This document shows, in pieces, positions 38,160 through 47,471 of a stretch of 64,000 nt of DNA; the first letter of the stretch is position 1, and the number at the start of each line of letters is the position of its first letter. The notes beneath the pieces were generated by a model that was not told the origin of the DNA, made no database searches, and was given only the letters and a program-made list of their open reading frames with translations. The stretch covers positions 24,541 to 88,540 of the forward strand of contig JAHHHD010000025.1 of NCBI GenBank assembly GCA_019359505.1. Reading direction: 5' to 3'. The DNA comes from Drouetiella hepatica Uher 2000/2452 (lineage in GTDB: Bacteria; Cyanobacteriota; Cyanobacteriia; Elainellales; Elainellaceae). The translations under genes were made by a program, and so were the position numbers.

Positions 38160-39488
38160 ATGGTCACGGAATTAAAGCCTGTTACGACTTATAAGGAAAC
38201 ATTTATACCGGGCAAAAGAAACGCGATCGCCGTTCTACAGACCCTCTTGCAAGCAGGGATTTTTGATCATTATGTGATGTATGAAAAGAACGATGAGGTT
38301 CGCATCGCCGGAAATGAGCTGGCGATCGTGTCGGTTAGCCAGGACACGGTACAGCTTCAAAGTATGGGAAAAACCCACACTGAAGCAGCCACCGATCCGT
38401 TCCAGCAGGTTGGGGATCTGCTTAGATCTTTGCCGATTAAACACTGGACTGCCTATGGCTACGTAGCGTTTGATCTCGTTGGCTTCTATTCGTCTTACTC
38501 CAAGGCCATTCAGCAGCCGCTGCTTTATTTTTTAGTTCCCGAAACTGAACTTCGCTTTACCGCAGCCGGGGTTTATGTCAGAAGTGTGGAACCTCTGGAA
38601 CCCCTGCTTGAGCTGATAAAAAGCGATCGCCAACCCTGCAACTACGTGCCTATCTGCTTAGAGCAAAACGCGGCAGATTGTGAGCCGTATTCTCAGCGGG
38701 TTAAAACGCTGATTGAAGCCATTCAACAGAACAAACTGCACAAGGCCATTATCTCGCGATCGAAAAAGCTGACTGGCAATTTAGATCTGCTCGGAACTTA
38801 TGTCGTTGGAGCCGCCGCCAACAACTCAGCACGTTCCTATTGTTTCAACTTGGGAGAGGTGCGTGCCGTTGGGTTCAGCCCTGAGATTCTGATGGAAGTT
38901 TACGAAGATGGAGCGGTGATCACTAATCCGTTAGCCGCCACTCGTCCGCGTGGAGAGGACAGCGAAGCAGATGCTCGTTTGGAAGCTGAACTCTTTACGG
39001 ATGCCAAAGAGGTGAAAGAACATGCCCTTTCTATTTGGCTAGCGCAAAGCGAACTTACCTCAGTTTGTGTACCCGGAACGGTGCAGATTTTCAATTTCAT
39101 GGAAGTCAAGAAATATCGCTGCGTGCAGCATTTATCTTCGCGAGTAGGCGGCAAGCTGAAGCCTGACCATACCCTGTGGGATGCATTGAAGGTGCTGTTT
39201 CCCGGCGTTACCGTGACGGGTATTGATAAACTTCGGGCGTTGGATTGGATCGATCGCCTAGAGGATGAACCCAGAGGCATTTATGCGGGCGGTATTGGTT
39301 GGGTAGACAGCAATGGCTCAGCCGATTTAGCCATCGCTATCCGTTCGGTTTATCAATACGGCAATGAAATTCATCTGAACGCTGGGGCAGGTATTGTGGC
39401 TGAGTCAGATACCCAGAAAGAATATGTTGAATCGGTCAATAAGATGAATACAATGCTAACTAACTTGGTTTTACAGCCTGATGTGTAG
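38160..39488 (+). CDS. Salicylate synthase (Irp9/MbtI-type chorismate-utilising enzyme)
   Basis: 442 aa chorismate-binding enzyme: NPLAATRPRGED, KEVKEHALSIWLAQSEL (metal-binding Glu), VTVTGIDKLRALDWI, and the C-terminal AGAGIVAESDTQKEY. The GI.K..ALDWI form matches MbtI/Irp9 salicylate synthases rather than anthranilate synthase (GxPK variants). No separate isochorismate-pyruvate lyase (PchB) is in the window, which fits a single-enzyme chorismate to salicylate reaction. A strong ribosome site (AGGAG) precedes the ATG. An isochorismate synthase is the main alternative. It supplies the aryl starter of the pathway. Confidence 0.87.
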   Translation: MVTELKPVTTYKETFIPGKRNAIAVLQTLLQAGIFDHYVMYEKNDEVRIAGNELAIVSVSQDTVQLQSMGKTHTEAATDPFQQVGDLLRSLPIKHWTAYGYVAFDLVGFYSSYSKAIQQPLLYFLVPETELRFTAAGVYVRSVEPLEPLLELIKSDRQPCNYVPICLEQNAADCEPYSQRVKTLIEAIQQNKLHKAIISRSKKLTGNLDLLGTYVVGAAANNSARSYCFNLGEVRAVGFSPEILMEVYEDGAVITNPLAATRPRGEDSEADARLEAELFTDAKEVKEHALSIWLAQSELTSVCVPGTVQIFNFMEVKKYRCVQHLSSRVGGKLKPDHTLWDALKVLFPGVTVTGIDKLRALDWIDRLEDEPRGIYAGGIGWVDSNGSADLAIAIRSVYQYGNEIHLNAGAGIVAESDTQKEYVESVNKMNTMLTNLVLQPDV

Positions 39489-39885
39489 TATTAACAGCGT
39501 TGAGGTTGTAAAAGTATCGCAAATTAAAGAGTTTGTAGAACAAATTGGTGAACGATTTGAACAGCAATACTTTACAGTTATAGAACGCCAAATGTCTAAA
39601 ACAAGCGCAAACTCCATGCAGTATTTTGCAAGTCGCCTTGCCGCCAAAACGGCAGTTCTCAAAATCCTCGATCTTGAAGAAAATTGGCATTTTCTATGGC
39701 ATGACATCGAGATCCAACAGCTTTCCAGGGGTGAACCTACTATTGTCCTGTCGGCTAGGGGTCAGGAAATCGCCGCAAAGCTTGGAATTGACCGCTGGTT
39801 ACTGAGCATTAGTCATACTTCATGCTATGCAGCAGCAAGTGCGATCGCCATTTCAGGATTTGAGGCTGACAGCAACTTTCAATAA
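39481..39885 (+). CDS. AcpS-like phosphopantetheinyl transferase homologue, altered metal site
   Basis: 134 aa, overlapping the salicylate synthase by 8 bases. The layout follows AcpS: SVEVVKVSQIKEFVEQIGERF where AcpS has G-x-D-I-V..., FASRLAAKTAVLKIL where AcpS has FAAKEA, then GIDRWLLSISHTSCYAAASAIA. The metal-binding Asp is replaced by Glu and the metal-binding Glu by Thr. It may therefore be a divergent PPTase, or an inactive homologue with another role such as carrier-protein binding. A canonical AcpS-type gene lies at 36085, so the two may divide labour. Confidence 0.75.
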   Translation: MCSINSVEVVKVSQIKEFVEQIGERFEQQYFTVIERQMSKTSANSMQYFASRLAAKTAVLKILDLEENWHFLWHDIEIQQLSRGEPTIVLSARGQEIAAKLGIDRWLLSISHTSCYAAASAIAISGFEADSNFQ

Positions 39886-39891
39886 TTCAAC

Positions 39892-41196
39892 GTGCGTACT
39901 TTTGTCATTCTTTGGCTGGGGCAGATGGCTTCTTCCATCGGCAGCGGCATGACCTACTTTTCTCTCACCCTCTGGGTTTGGCACCTTACAGAATCTGTAA
40001 CGGCGATCGCTCTAATCGCTTTCTTTTTTCAACTTCCGCAAATTGGGATTGCTTTATTTTCTGGCATCCTGGTCGATCGCGTTCCGCGTCAGCTGCTCTT
40101 AGTGCTAAGTGATGGAGTGGCTGCGGGCTGCACTCTCTCCGTCGGGCTACTCGCTGCCGCTCAGCATCTACAGATTTGGAATCTTTACTGCATTGCAGCA
40201 ATCTACGGCTGCTTTGGGCATATCCAGATGCTAACCTACACTACAACCGTTCCCTTGATTGTGCCCAAACAGCAGTATCTCCGTGCGAACAGCATGGGGT
40301 CACTCGTTGGATCAGGTGCCGCGATTGTTGCCCCCGCTTTGGCAGGAATACTTTATCCCAAATTGGGTTTATCAGGCATTACGCTGATTGATTTAGCCAC
40401 CTTTGCGATCGCCATCTCTACGGTACTGCTGGTGCGTATTCCTTCTTCTAAAAATGACTCAGAACCAGGATCAGAGGAACCGCGAATCGAGGGAATTTGG
40501 CAAGAAATCACCTTTGGCTTTCGCTACATCGGGTCTAGGCTCAGCTTAGTGTCGATGGTAGTTGTACTTTCTGCTTTTGTCTTTATGAGTCAACTGGGAG
40601 AAGCCCTATATGAACCGATGATCCTGGCTCGCACGCAGGGTAACGCTCAAGTGCTAGGGATGGCGGTTGCTGCCTCTGGGGTGGGCGGAGTCATTGGGGG
40701 ACTAATTTTGAGTATTTGGGGAGGATTTCGATCTCAAATTCGAGGGATGCTGATCGGATTCGTGGGAACAGGCGTGAGCAACATGATATTTGGTATGGGT
40801 CAGCAACCTTTGATTTGGTTTACAGCCCAGTTTTGTGCATCGCTACATTCACCGCTTGTCTTCAGTTCCTACACGGCGGTTTGGTATGCCAAAGTTGCTC
40901 CAAAATTACAGGGACGGGTCTTTGCGGCTGATCACTTCATTGGGCTAGTGATTGCGGCGATCGCTAGCCTGCTGGCTGGGCCGCTTGCCGATCAGATTTT
41001 TGAGCCATCCCTAAGATCTGGAGGGACTCTATCCTCACTTGTTTCTCCCATTTTGGGCGTCGGCCCAGGTAGCGGCATTGCACTTCTCTATGTCATAGTC
41101 TCAATCGGCATCATTGTATTAGGCGTGAGTGGTTTTGCAGTCCAACACTTGCGGAATGCTGAAGAAATTATGCCTGATTACGATGATGGTCAGTAA
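39892..41196 (+). CDS. MFS exporter (EntS-like, MFS_3 type)
   Basis: 434 aa with about 12 hydrophobic segments. It begins at a GTG: MRTFVILWLGQMASSIGSGMTYFSL is the usual start of this family, and no ATG fits. The loop ILVDRVPRQLLLVLSD matches the MFS loop 2-3 signature. It lies 6 bases after the PPTase-like gene and ends the biosynthetic operon. Relatives export enterobactin-type siderophores or macrolides, so it probably exports the product. No TonB receptor or uptake gene is visible in the window. Confidence 0.92.
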   Translation: MRTFVILWLGQMASSIGSGMTYFSLTLWVWHLTESVTAIALIAFFFQLPQIGIALFSGILVDRVPRQLLLVLSDGVAAGCTLSVGLLAAAQHLQIWNLYCIAAIYGCFGHIQMLTYTTTVPLIVPKQQYLRANSMGSLVGSGAAIVAPALAGILYPKLGLSGITLIDLATFAIAISTVLLVRIPSSKNDSEPGSEEPRIEGIWQEITFGFRYIGSRLSLVSMVVVLSAFVFMSQLGEALYEPMILARTQGNAQVLGMAVAASGVGGVIGGLILSIWGGFRSQIRGMLIGFVGTGVSNMIFGMGQQPLIWFTAQFCASLHSPLVFSSYTAVWYAKVAPKLQGRVFAADHFIGLVIAAIASLLAGPLADQIFEPSLRSGGTLSSLVSPILGVGPGSGIALLYVIVSIGIIVLGVSGFAVQHLRNAEEIMPDYDDGQ

Positions 41197-41224
41197 GAGA
41201 ATGTTTGTAAATGGTGAGTTACTG

Positions 41225-41590
41225 TCAAGTGTGGACGGGGCAGCAAAAAGCACGCAACACTTTACCATCGACGGCAAGGGTTTCTCCAGGCAAGGGGTCG
41301 ATGCCGAAGAATTGAGCTAAACGAGCCGCATACTCGCGGTAATCTAGACGCAAAAGTGCCCGTCGAATTGTGCTGTAAGAAGGCAAGCGGTCTTTGGGGG
41401 GTTGAAACAGGGCAACTAATTCAACGTGATACGCTTTCAGCCAATCCCCAATTGCCAAAAAGCCTCGATTCCCTGCCGTAACTGCTAGGGTGAACAGGGC
41501 AAGACAAAGTGCCTGCTGATGTCGCTGTCCGGCTGTGCGACGAGTATCACAAAGGTCTGCAAAGGCTTCGACAATGGCAAGTTGGGACAT
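41225..41590 (-). pseudogene. ISAs1-family transposase, N-terminal fragment
   Basis: 121 aa matching the N-terminal associated domain of ISAs1 transposases (HQQALCLALFTLAVTAGNRGFLAIGDWL, LPSYSTIRRALLRLD) and reaching the first catalytic Asp region (TLAVDGKVLR), after which similarity stops. The rest of the DDE domain and the far end of the element are missing. It lies immediately past the end of the exporter gene, so it is a relic of an insertion at the edge of the biosynthetic region. Confidence 0.8.
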
Positions 41591-41635
41591 CTGGTATCAC
41601 AGTTGGAGCGATGACATAACTACCCTATCAAGCAC

Positions 41636-41857
41636 TTAACTAGAATGAAATAGCCCTGCAATCTGTTGAGTGCCAATAAACTCTGTGCTAAACACAATTT
41701 GCTGATCTTCCAGCAGCATTTCAATTACTTCTTGCAAGTTGGTTTGTAACTCGTCTAAAGTTTCGCCCTGAGAATGCGCTCCAGGGAAGCCAGGAACATA
41801 GCCGACATAGAGATGGGTGTCAGCATCTCGCTCAACAATTGCGGTGAAAGTTCTCAT
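41636..41857 (-). CDS. HicB-family antitoxin-like protein, orphan
   Basis: 73 aa of the HicB fold: a beta strand with AIVERDADTHLYVGYVPGFPGAHSQGETLDELQTNLQEVIEMLLE is the family core. HicB usually neutralises the HicA mRNA interferase encoded next to it. No HicA-like frame is seen on either side; the downstream side is occupied by the transposase remnant, so the partner may have been lost. Many cyanobacterial HicB-like proteins are also solitary. Confidence 0.75.
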   Translation of the reverse strand: MRTFTAIVERDADTHLYVGYVPGFPGAHSQGETLDELQTNLQEVIEMLLEDQQIVFSTEFIGTQQIAGLFHSS

Positions 41858-42051
41858 GGCATTCTCAAGTCCAGTGCCTCAATTTTAACCACAAGGGCGA
41901 TCGCCCCAGCTATAGAAAGATAGCTCTCAACCATTACTCTGTCGAATTTGAGGCTGAATCGGTAAGATAGAAGCTTATCCTGGGGTCAGCATCTGTTCTG
42001 CCGCCCGATCGCCTCATTCAAAGCTAAACAATTTGTTGGGAGAACTTCCTC

Positions 42052-45000
42052 ATGGCTGCGGTTGAAGAAAAAACGATGGTTCCGACCGTCATTATTGGCA
42101 TTGGCGGGACGGGGACAGAGATTTTGTCGCGGGTGCGGCGGCTCGTCGAGGAAACCTACGGCAGCCTGAAGAACTTCCCTATTCTCAGCTTCTTGACAGT
42201 GGATACCGATCGCGACTATAAAGTCACCAATCCCTTAGCCGCCGGGTCGCCCTTCAAAGACACCGAAAAGCATTGGGCGAGCGTCAGCGGCAGTCAGGTA
42301 AAAGACATGATTGCCAACATGGATAACTATCCCTGGATCGATAGCTGGTTTCCCCGCGAGCTAGAGCGCAACATCAACGCCCTGGAGGCAGGAGCCGGAC
42401 AGATTCGCGCCTGCGGTCGGTTTGCCTTCTTTTGCAACTATCACGCGATTCAGAAGAAATTTATCCAGGCTTGCGATCGCGTCAAGGGCAAAGAAAACTT
42501 CATGCTCGATCGCTACGGCGTGAAAGTGAGCAACAACCAGATCAACGTGTTTGTCACAGGCTCACTGTCGGGCGGTACAGGCAGCGGTATGTTGATTGAC
42601 CTCTGCTACTGTGCGCGGCATTGGCTAAAGGGGCAATCTAGCCCGCTGGTGACAGCGATCGTGCCGATGCCGACGGCCTTTTCGGGCATTGATGTGGGCG
42701 ATCGCGTTTTGGCAAACGGCTACGCGGCCTTGATGGAGCTGAGCTATTTTTCTGACCACCGCACCGAATATGTCGGGCAGTTTGGCGCAAGCCTGATCGA
42801 TGAAGTTCGCAACGCCTCTGCCCCTGCCGACTACACCTATCTGGTGGGCACTAAAAACGGCGAGTCCGATTTTTCGCTAGAGCAGCTGCGGGAAATGATC
42901 GCCCAGAATATCTTTCTGGACTTGACCTCCGACTTTGCCCCCCACAAGCGATCGATCCGCGACAACATTAAGTCGGCTTGGGCATCGCAAGATCCGGGTG
43001 GGCGCGGCTATCCCAAGAACTTTATGAGCTTTGGGCTTTCGACTGCCGAGATCCCGATCGCCCAGATTCGCACCTCGATGGCAAATCGCCTCTCCACAGA
43101 CTTTATCCGCTGGTGGCTCAATCCTGACGTGCAGCTTCCGCCCAGCATGTTGGAAACCGTACAGGCTGCCCTCAAAACCATGCGGCTGACGGATATGGAG
43201 CTGCTGACCGATATTTCCTCGGCTGGCGATCGCCCTTATACCGCCGAAGTTTCTGCCTGGGTGAACAGCATTCGCAACGAGATTGCTACCGACAATAAGC
43301 TGCAATGCACCCAGCAAGGGGTGAACATGATTGGCGCAGAGAAGGGCAAGATCCTTTCTTTTGTGGAGACTTATCTGAAGCCCAAAGTAGACGACTACCG
43401 CGCCGCGCACTTCCGCGAACTCAGCCCCGACGAGCGGCTGCATGGCGACTACCTGCAAAAGATGTACGACAACCGCAATAAGGTGATTCAGCAGGGTAGA
43501 AAGGCATTGGAAACCGAGTTTTACCGCATCTTGGAAGACCGGACGCAAGGGCCTAAATTTGCTGATGCCTTTATCCTGGCGGTGCGGCAAATCTTCGACA
43601 ATGCCGCCGAACGCTATCGCCGCGAGATGGAAAAGACCTGGCAGCCCAACGAAACCAACCGCCAGAGTCAGTACGAAGCCGCGCTGCAAGATATCACCCA
43701 CTTCAAAGACAAATTTGGCGTGACCAAGCAGGCCAAGATGGAGGAGTTCAGCGATGCCGCGCTCCAGGGCATTGAAGGCACCTTATCGGCAACGATTCAA
43801 CGCAAGTCGCGGGCTTTGGGACTAGAGGCGATCGCCCGTCTGCAAGAGCACCTGCAGGCCCTAGAACAGCGTTTCGCCCGCTTTACCCAAAAGCTGAACC
43901 AGACCCGCGACCACTTCTTTAACCAAGCCAATCAGCAAGCCGACAACGCCGACGCGCTGCAAATTAATGGGATTAAATTGTTCGATCGCCAGGAACTCAA
44001 CACCCTTTACCAAGACCTAATCGAACAGCAAGCCGGAGCCACCGAAGGCAGCAAAACCCGCTACGAAATCGGCATGAACGGGCTGTGCAGCACCCTGTCT
44101 CAGGACATTCTGCGGCAAGCCAGCCCCCTCTGGAAGGAAACGCGCGCTAACGACGAGGTAATGCGGCTGTTCGACCTGCCCAGCCTCTCGGACGTGCAGG
44201 AAGACGACTTCCGCGAAATTATTCACGATCGCGCCCAGTCAGTCATTGCCAAAGCGCCTGAAAGCAGTCGGCTGAAGACGGAATTATCGGCTTGCGATCG
44301 CCTCTTTAAGCTCTACAAAAACGACGAAGCCGAAATCACCAACAACCTGCGGATTGCCTACAACAAATCCAAGCCGATGATCTTGCTGTCTCGTGCCGTC
44401 ATGACCGGACAAGACGCAGGCTTCACCCCCGCCCAAAACACCAAAGTCGCCCTAATCGGCGGACGCAACACCGCCAACGAAGCCGCCAAAAAGCTGATCC
44501 CAATGATTCAGGAGTTTGTCCCTAGCAGCGATGCCATCACCCCTCTCGGCGATAACGAACGCCACCGCGTCGTCTTCGTCCAGGAAATCGGCGGCTTCTC
44601 CCTACGCTGCATCGAAGGCATGCCCCAGCTCCGCCAGTCCTACCAGGACTGGAAAGGGCAAATTATTCTGGCAAAACGCGCCCAGCTTAGAGGCGAGAAC
44701 CGCGACCTGCCCATTCCCGTCCATATCCAAAAAGAGCCGCCCTTCTGGGATGTTTTCCCCGAAGATCCCAATATTTTGAGGCTCGTCGTCCAAGCCCGCG
44801 CCCTGCGCGTCATGCGGCAAGATGTCAACCAAAGCACCCAGGAACAGGTGATTCGCTACACGCGCGGCACCGAAATTGGCACCGAAAATATTGACCTTGC
44901 CTCAAGCTGGGAAGAAGCCGCCCAGGTGCTAGAAGTGCTGGCCTGCCGACCCGATCGCGAAGAAATTCAAAAGCAAGTGACGCGCCGCCTCTCCCTCACC

Positions 45001-45363
45001 GAAACCCCACCGCAAAAACAGGCCCTCTTTCAGCAAATCATGACTTACCTCCAGCAGCGAGAGCAAGACCTCGCCAAAGCTGGCGGCAAAGACAGCCTGG
45101 AATATCGCCGCGAATCCGACATTCTGCTGGAGCTAATTCGGCAGAATAAACTACAAACGGCGATCGCCCCCCTCGAAACCCCAGACCGAGCAGAATCACC
45201 AGAACCCTCCCAGCCCCCAACCGTAAGTAATAGCCCTGCAAAAGCCCCCCCTACAGCAGTTGATCTTGCAACCCAAGTCTTTTGCACAAGCTGCGGCTTC
45301 AAAAACCCAGCCACCTCCAACTTCTGCGCCAAATGCGGCACAAAACTCACAAAGGTCAGCTAA
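42052..45363 (+). CDS. Large tubulin/FtsZ-like GTPase (tubulin_2 type) with C-terminal zinc ribbon
   Basis: 1103 aa. The N-terminal IIGIGGTGTEIL is followed by the tubulin-signature G-box VTGSLSGGTGSGM near residues 175-187. A long, charged, helix-rich middle follows (EALEQRFARFTQKLNQTRDHF and similar). The C-terminus carries a double CxxC zinc ribbon (FCTSCGF...FCAKCG) after a Pro-rich linker. The length and layout match the tubulin-like families of about 1000 aa proposed, as I recall, by Makarova and Koonin to act in membrane remodelling. The neighbour at 45639 is a membrane-anchored sensor. Its exact job is unknown; polymerisation is plausible but unproven. Confidence 0.85.
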   Translation: MAAVEEKTMVPTVIIGIGGTGTEILSRVRRLVEETYGSLKNFPILSFLTVDTDRDYKVTNPLAAGSPFKDTEKHWASVSGSQVKDMIANMDNYPWIDSWFPRELERNINALEAGAGQIRACGRFAFFCNYHAIQKKFIQACDRVKGKENFMLDRYGVKVSNNQINVFVTGSLSGGTGSGMLIDLCYCARHWLKGQSSPLVTAIVPMPTAFSGIDVGDRVLANGYAALMELSYFSDHRTEYVGQFGASLIDEVRNASAPADYTYLVGTKNGESDFSLEQLREMIAQNIFLDLTSDFAPHKRSIRDNIKSAWASQDPGGRGYPKNFMSFGLSTAEIPIAQIRTSMANRLSTDFIRWWLNPDVQLPPSMLETVQAALKTMRLTDMELLTDISSAGDRPYTAEVSAWVNSIRNEIATDNKLQCTQQGVNMIGAEKGKILSFVETYLKPKVDDYRAAHFRELSPDERLHGDYLQKMYDNRNKVIQQGRKALETEFYRILEDRTQGPKFADAFILAVRQIFDNAAERYRREMEKTWQPNETNRQSQYEAALQDITHFKDKFGVTKQAKMEEFSDAALQGIEGTLSATIQRKSRALGLEAIARLQEHLQALEQRFARFTQKLNQTRDHFFNQANQQADNADALQINGIKLFDRQELNTLYQDLIEQQAGATEGSKTRYEIGMNGLCSTLSQDILRQASPLWKETRANDEVMRLFDLPSLSDVQEDDFREIIHDRAQSVIAKAPESSRLKTELSACDRLFKLYKNDEAEITNNLRIAYNKSKPMILLSRAVMTGQDAGFTPAQNTKVALIGGRNTANEAAKKLIPMIQEFVPSSDAITPLGDNERHRVVFVQEIGGFSLRCIEGMPQLRQSYQDWKGQIILAKRAQLRGENRDLPIPVHIQKEPPFWDVFPEDPNILRLVVQARALRVMRQDVNQSTQEQVIRYTRGTEIGTENIDLASSWEEAAQVLEVLACRPDREEIQKQVTRRLSLTETPPQKQALFQQIMTYLQQREQDLAKAGGKDSLEYRRESDILLELIRQNKLQTAIAPLETPDRAESPEPSQPPTVSNSPAKAPPTAVDLATQVFCTSCGFKNPATSNFCAKCGTKLTKVS

Positions 45364-45501
45364 CCCTAAAGCTTGACTAAGCCCCAGACTGATTGCCCAC
45401 CCAAACGCCCGATCGCCCCTCAATGCAAAGCGCCCCCGACTACAGACACCCATCTCATGCGGAGGGGGTGTGGGGGACGCGCATCGTCCCCTGCCGGGGG
45501 T

Positions 45502-45518
45502 TTGGGGGAGACCCCCAA
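45502..45518. repeat. GC-rich palindrome in the 275-base gap
   Basis: TTGGGGG-AGA-CCCCCAA, a perfect 7-bp stem inside a GC-rich stretch (45455-45520) lying between the tubulin-like and the sensor genes. This looks like a dispersed palindromic repeat rather than a terminator, since no T run follows. Confidence 0.65.
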
Positions 45519-45638
45519 GGCTGTTGGCTGTTTCCCCAAACGATTATGAGATAATCTAATCACCTAAAACCTAATTACCCTAAATCCCAGGTTCAGCATT
45601 CTCCAACACCCCACCACCACTCATCAGGGCAACCGATC

Positions 45639-47249
45639 GTGACAACCTCAAAAAGCTGGCTCTGCGAAGGCAAACCTAAAGACGGCAAAGACTACCCCAA
45701 CGCCTTCGCCCACCAGCCCTACGAAAACTTTGGCCCCGACTGCGCCATTTGCGGCTTACCCAGAGAAGCGATCGAAACCAAAGGCAAACGCCCAGCCGCA
45801 GGCGCCGCACCCAACCCATCAGGCAATCGGACAGGCGTAGGACTTGCCGCAGGACTAATCACTGCCTTACTTCTGGCGCTCTTGGGAGCAGGAGCCTGGT
45901 TTGTGTGGAAACAGCTCCAAGGCAAATCCCCCTCCCCGATCGCCACCAATTCCCCCTCCCCTAATTCTCCCGCTCCCCCCCTTACCGCCGCTCCCACCGA
46001 TCGCTTCAGCAGCGGCGAACGCACTCTATTCACCTACCGAGGCAACTTTGACCGCGATCGAGGCATCGCAGCTTTTGCCCAAGGAGACTACGCCCAGGCT
46101 ATCACTGCCTTTGAGAAAGCCACCCGCAGCTCCCCCAACGACCCCGAACCGCAACTCTACGCCAACAACGCCCGCGCCCGCCAAACTGGAAACCCGCTAA
46201 CGATCGCCGTAGTCGTGCCGATCGACAACCAGGCAACCTCAGCCGAGGAAATCTTGCGCGGCGTTGCCGATGCTCAAACCCAGTTCAACACCGCAGGAGG
46301 AGCCAGCCAGCGCCTCCTAGAAGTCATGTTAGTCAACGATAGCAACGACCCTGTGCAAGCCGCCGCCGTTGCCCAACAGTTGGCAAGCGACCCCAATATT
46401 TTGGGCGTAATTGGGCATAACTCCAGCGACACCACCGCCAAAGCCCTGCCGATCTACGAGAGTGCCGGACTCGCCATGATTTCCCCCACAAGCACCAGCA
46501 CCGTCCTCTCCGGCAAAACCTTCTTTCGCACCGTCCCCTCCGATCAACTCGCGGGTGAAACCCTTGCTGATTATGTCAGCAACAGGCTGAATATCAAGCA
46601 AGTTGCCGTCTTCTACGATTCTGCCAGCAACTACAGCAACAGCATTCAGCAAGCCTTCACCGGAAAATTTACCCAGCTAGGCGGACAGGTGCCCCAGCCC
46701 CCCATCGATCTCTCTAGCCCCTCGCTGGATATCAAAAACTCCGTCACAGGCGCGGCTGGTACCGTCCGAGCCGCCCTGCTTTTTCCCAGCACCAAAACCA
46801 CCTCAGTGGCGATCGCCGTAGCCCGCGAAAACGCCCAGCTTCCAGCCGCTCAGCAGATGCAGCTCTTGGGTGGCGATGCCCTCTATAACCCTGCTACGCT
46901 CACCGACGGGGGCGATGCCGTCAAAGGGCTAGTTCTCACCGTGCCCTGGTATCCCCAAAATGCCTACGCCCAAACCGCAGCTCAGCGTTGGCTTGGTCAG
47001 GTAAGTTGGCGCACCGCCAGCAGCTTTGATGCCGCAAAGGCCTTGACTGCCGCCCTAGCCACCGCCATCGATCGCCCTGCCGTACTTCAAGCCCTGCGAT
47101 CGCTCAACCTCCCTGCCGACCAAACCGCCGGAGAGCCACTGCAATTTACCCCCACAGGCGATCGCACCGAGAAACCGATTCTAGTAGAAGCCGCTTCCGG
47201 AAGCGCTGCCCCCCAAGGTGCGAAGTTTGGATTTCAGGTCGTGCAGTAG
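45639..47249 (+). CDS. Membrane-anchored type 1 periplasmic-binding (branched-chain amino acid receptor-like) protein
   Basis: 536 aa from a GTG start; no upstream or nearby ATG keeps the N-terminal part. The N-terminus is cytoplasm-like with Cys residues (CEGKPKDGK, CAICGLP) that may bind a metal, then a single membrane segment (about 65-92), a Pro/Ser-rich spacer, a TPR-like unit (AFAQGDYAQAITAFEKA), and from about 185 a Peripla_BP_6-type ligand domain (NDPVQAAAVAQQLASDPNILGVIGHNSS, STVLSGKTFFRTVPSD). This is not a freely diffusing transporter subunit. Its partner is probably the tubulin-like protein upstream. The ligand is unknown. Confidence 0.85.
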   Translation: MTTSKSWLCEGKPKDGKDYPNAFAHQPYENFGPDCAICGLPREAIETKGKRPAAGAAPNPSGNRTGVGLAAGLITALLLALLGAGAWFVWKQLQGKSPSPIATNSPSPNSPAPPLTAAPTDRFSSGERTLFTYRGNFDRDRGIAAFAQGDYAQAITAFEKATRSSPNDPEPQLYANNARARQTGNPLTIAVVVPIDNQATSAEEILRGVADAQTQFNTAGGASQRLLEVMLVNDSNDPVQAAAVAQQLASDPNILGVIGHNSSDTTAKALPIYESAGLAMISPTSTSTVLSGKTFFRTVPSDQLAGETLADYVSNRLNIKQVAVFYDSASNYSNSIQQAFTGKFTQLGGQVPQPPIDLSSPSLDIKNSVTGAAGTVRAALLFPSTKTTSVAIAVARENAQLPAAQQMQLLGGDALYNPATLTDGGDAVKGLVLTVPWYPQNAYAQTAAQRWLGQVSWRTASSFDAAKALTAALATAIDRPAVLQALRSLNLPADQTAGEPLQFTPTGDRTEKPILVEAASGSAAPQGAKFGFQVVQ

Positions 47250-47259
47250 GTTTGTATCT

Positions 47260-47439
47260 TTAAGCCTCCTCCGCAAGCTCAAACACAACTCTGAACTGCG
47301 CATCAGGGATCGATCGCCTCAAGAAAGCACAATGCCCCTCAGCATCCGATCGTCGATGAAATCGCGCAATAATCACCCAATTTTGGGCAGGCAAAAGACG
47401 AGCGATCGCCCAGTAATTTAGGCGTTCCCGATACGGCAT
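47260..47439 (-). CDS. Small hypothetical protein
   Basis: 59 aa from the ATG at 47439 (MPYRERLNYWAIARLLPAQ...); a TTG 18 bases further upstream would give 65 aa. It looks like a compact soluble protein with alternating beta and helix (NWVIIARFHRRSDAEGHCAFLRR). The family is not recognised. It runs opposite to the sensor gene and ends 10 bases from its stop. Confidence 0.55.
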   Translation of the reverse strand: MPYRERLNYWAIARLLPAQNWVIIARFHRRSDAEGHCAFLRRSIPDAQFRVVFELAEEA

Positions 47440-47471
47440 AATGGTGAATGTCTCCAACTAGGAACATCAGA

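Noticed and set aside
42877..43701. Long minus-strand frame (274 aa) inside the tubulin-like gene
   Set aside because: Opposite strand of a clear gene with strong codon bias; no recognisable protein.
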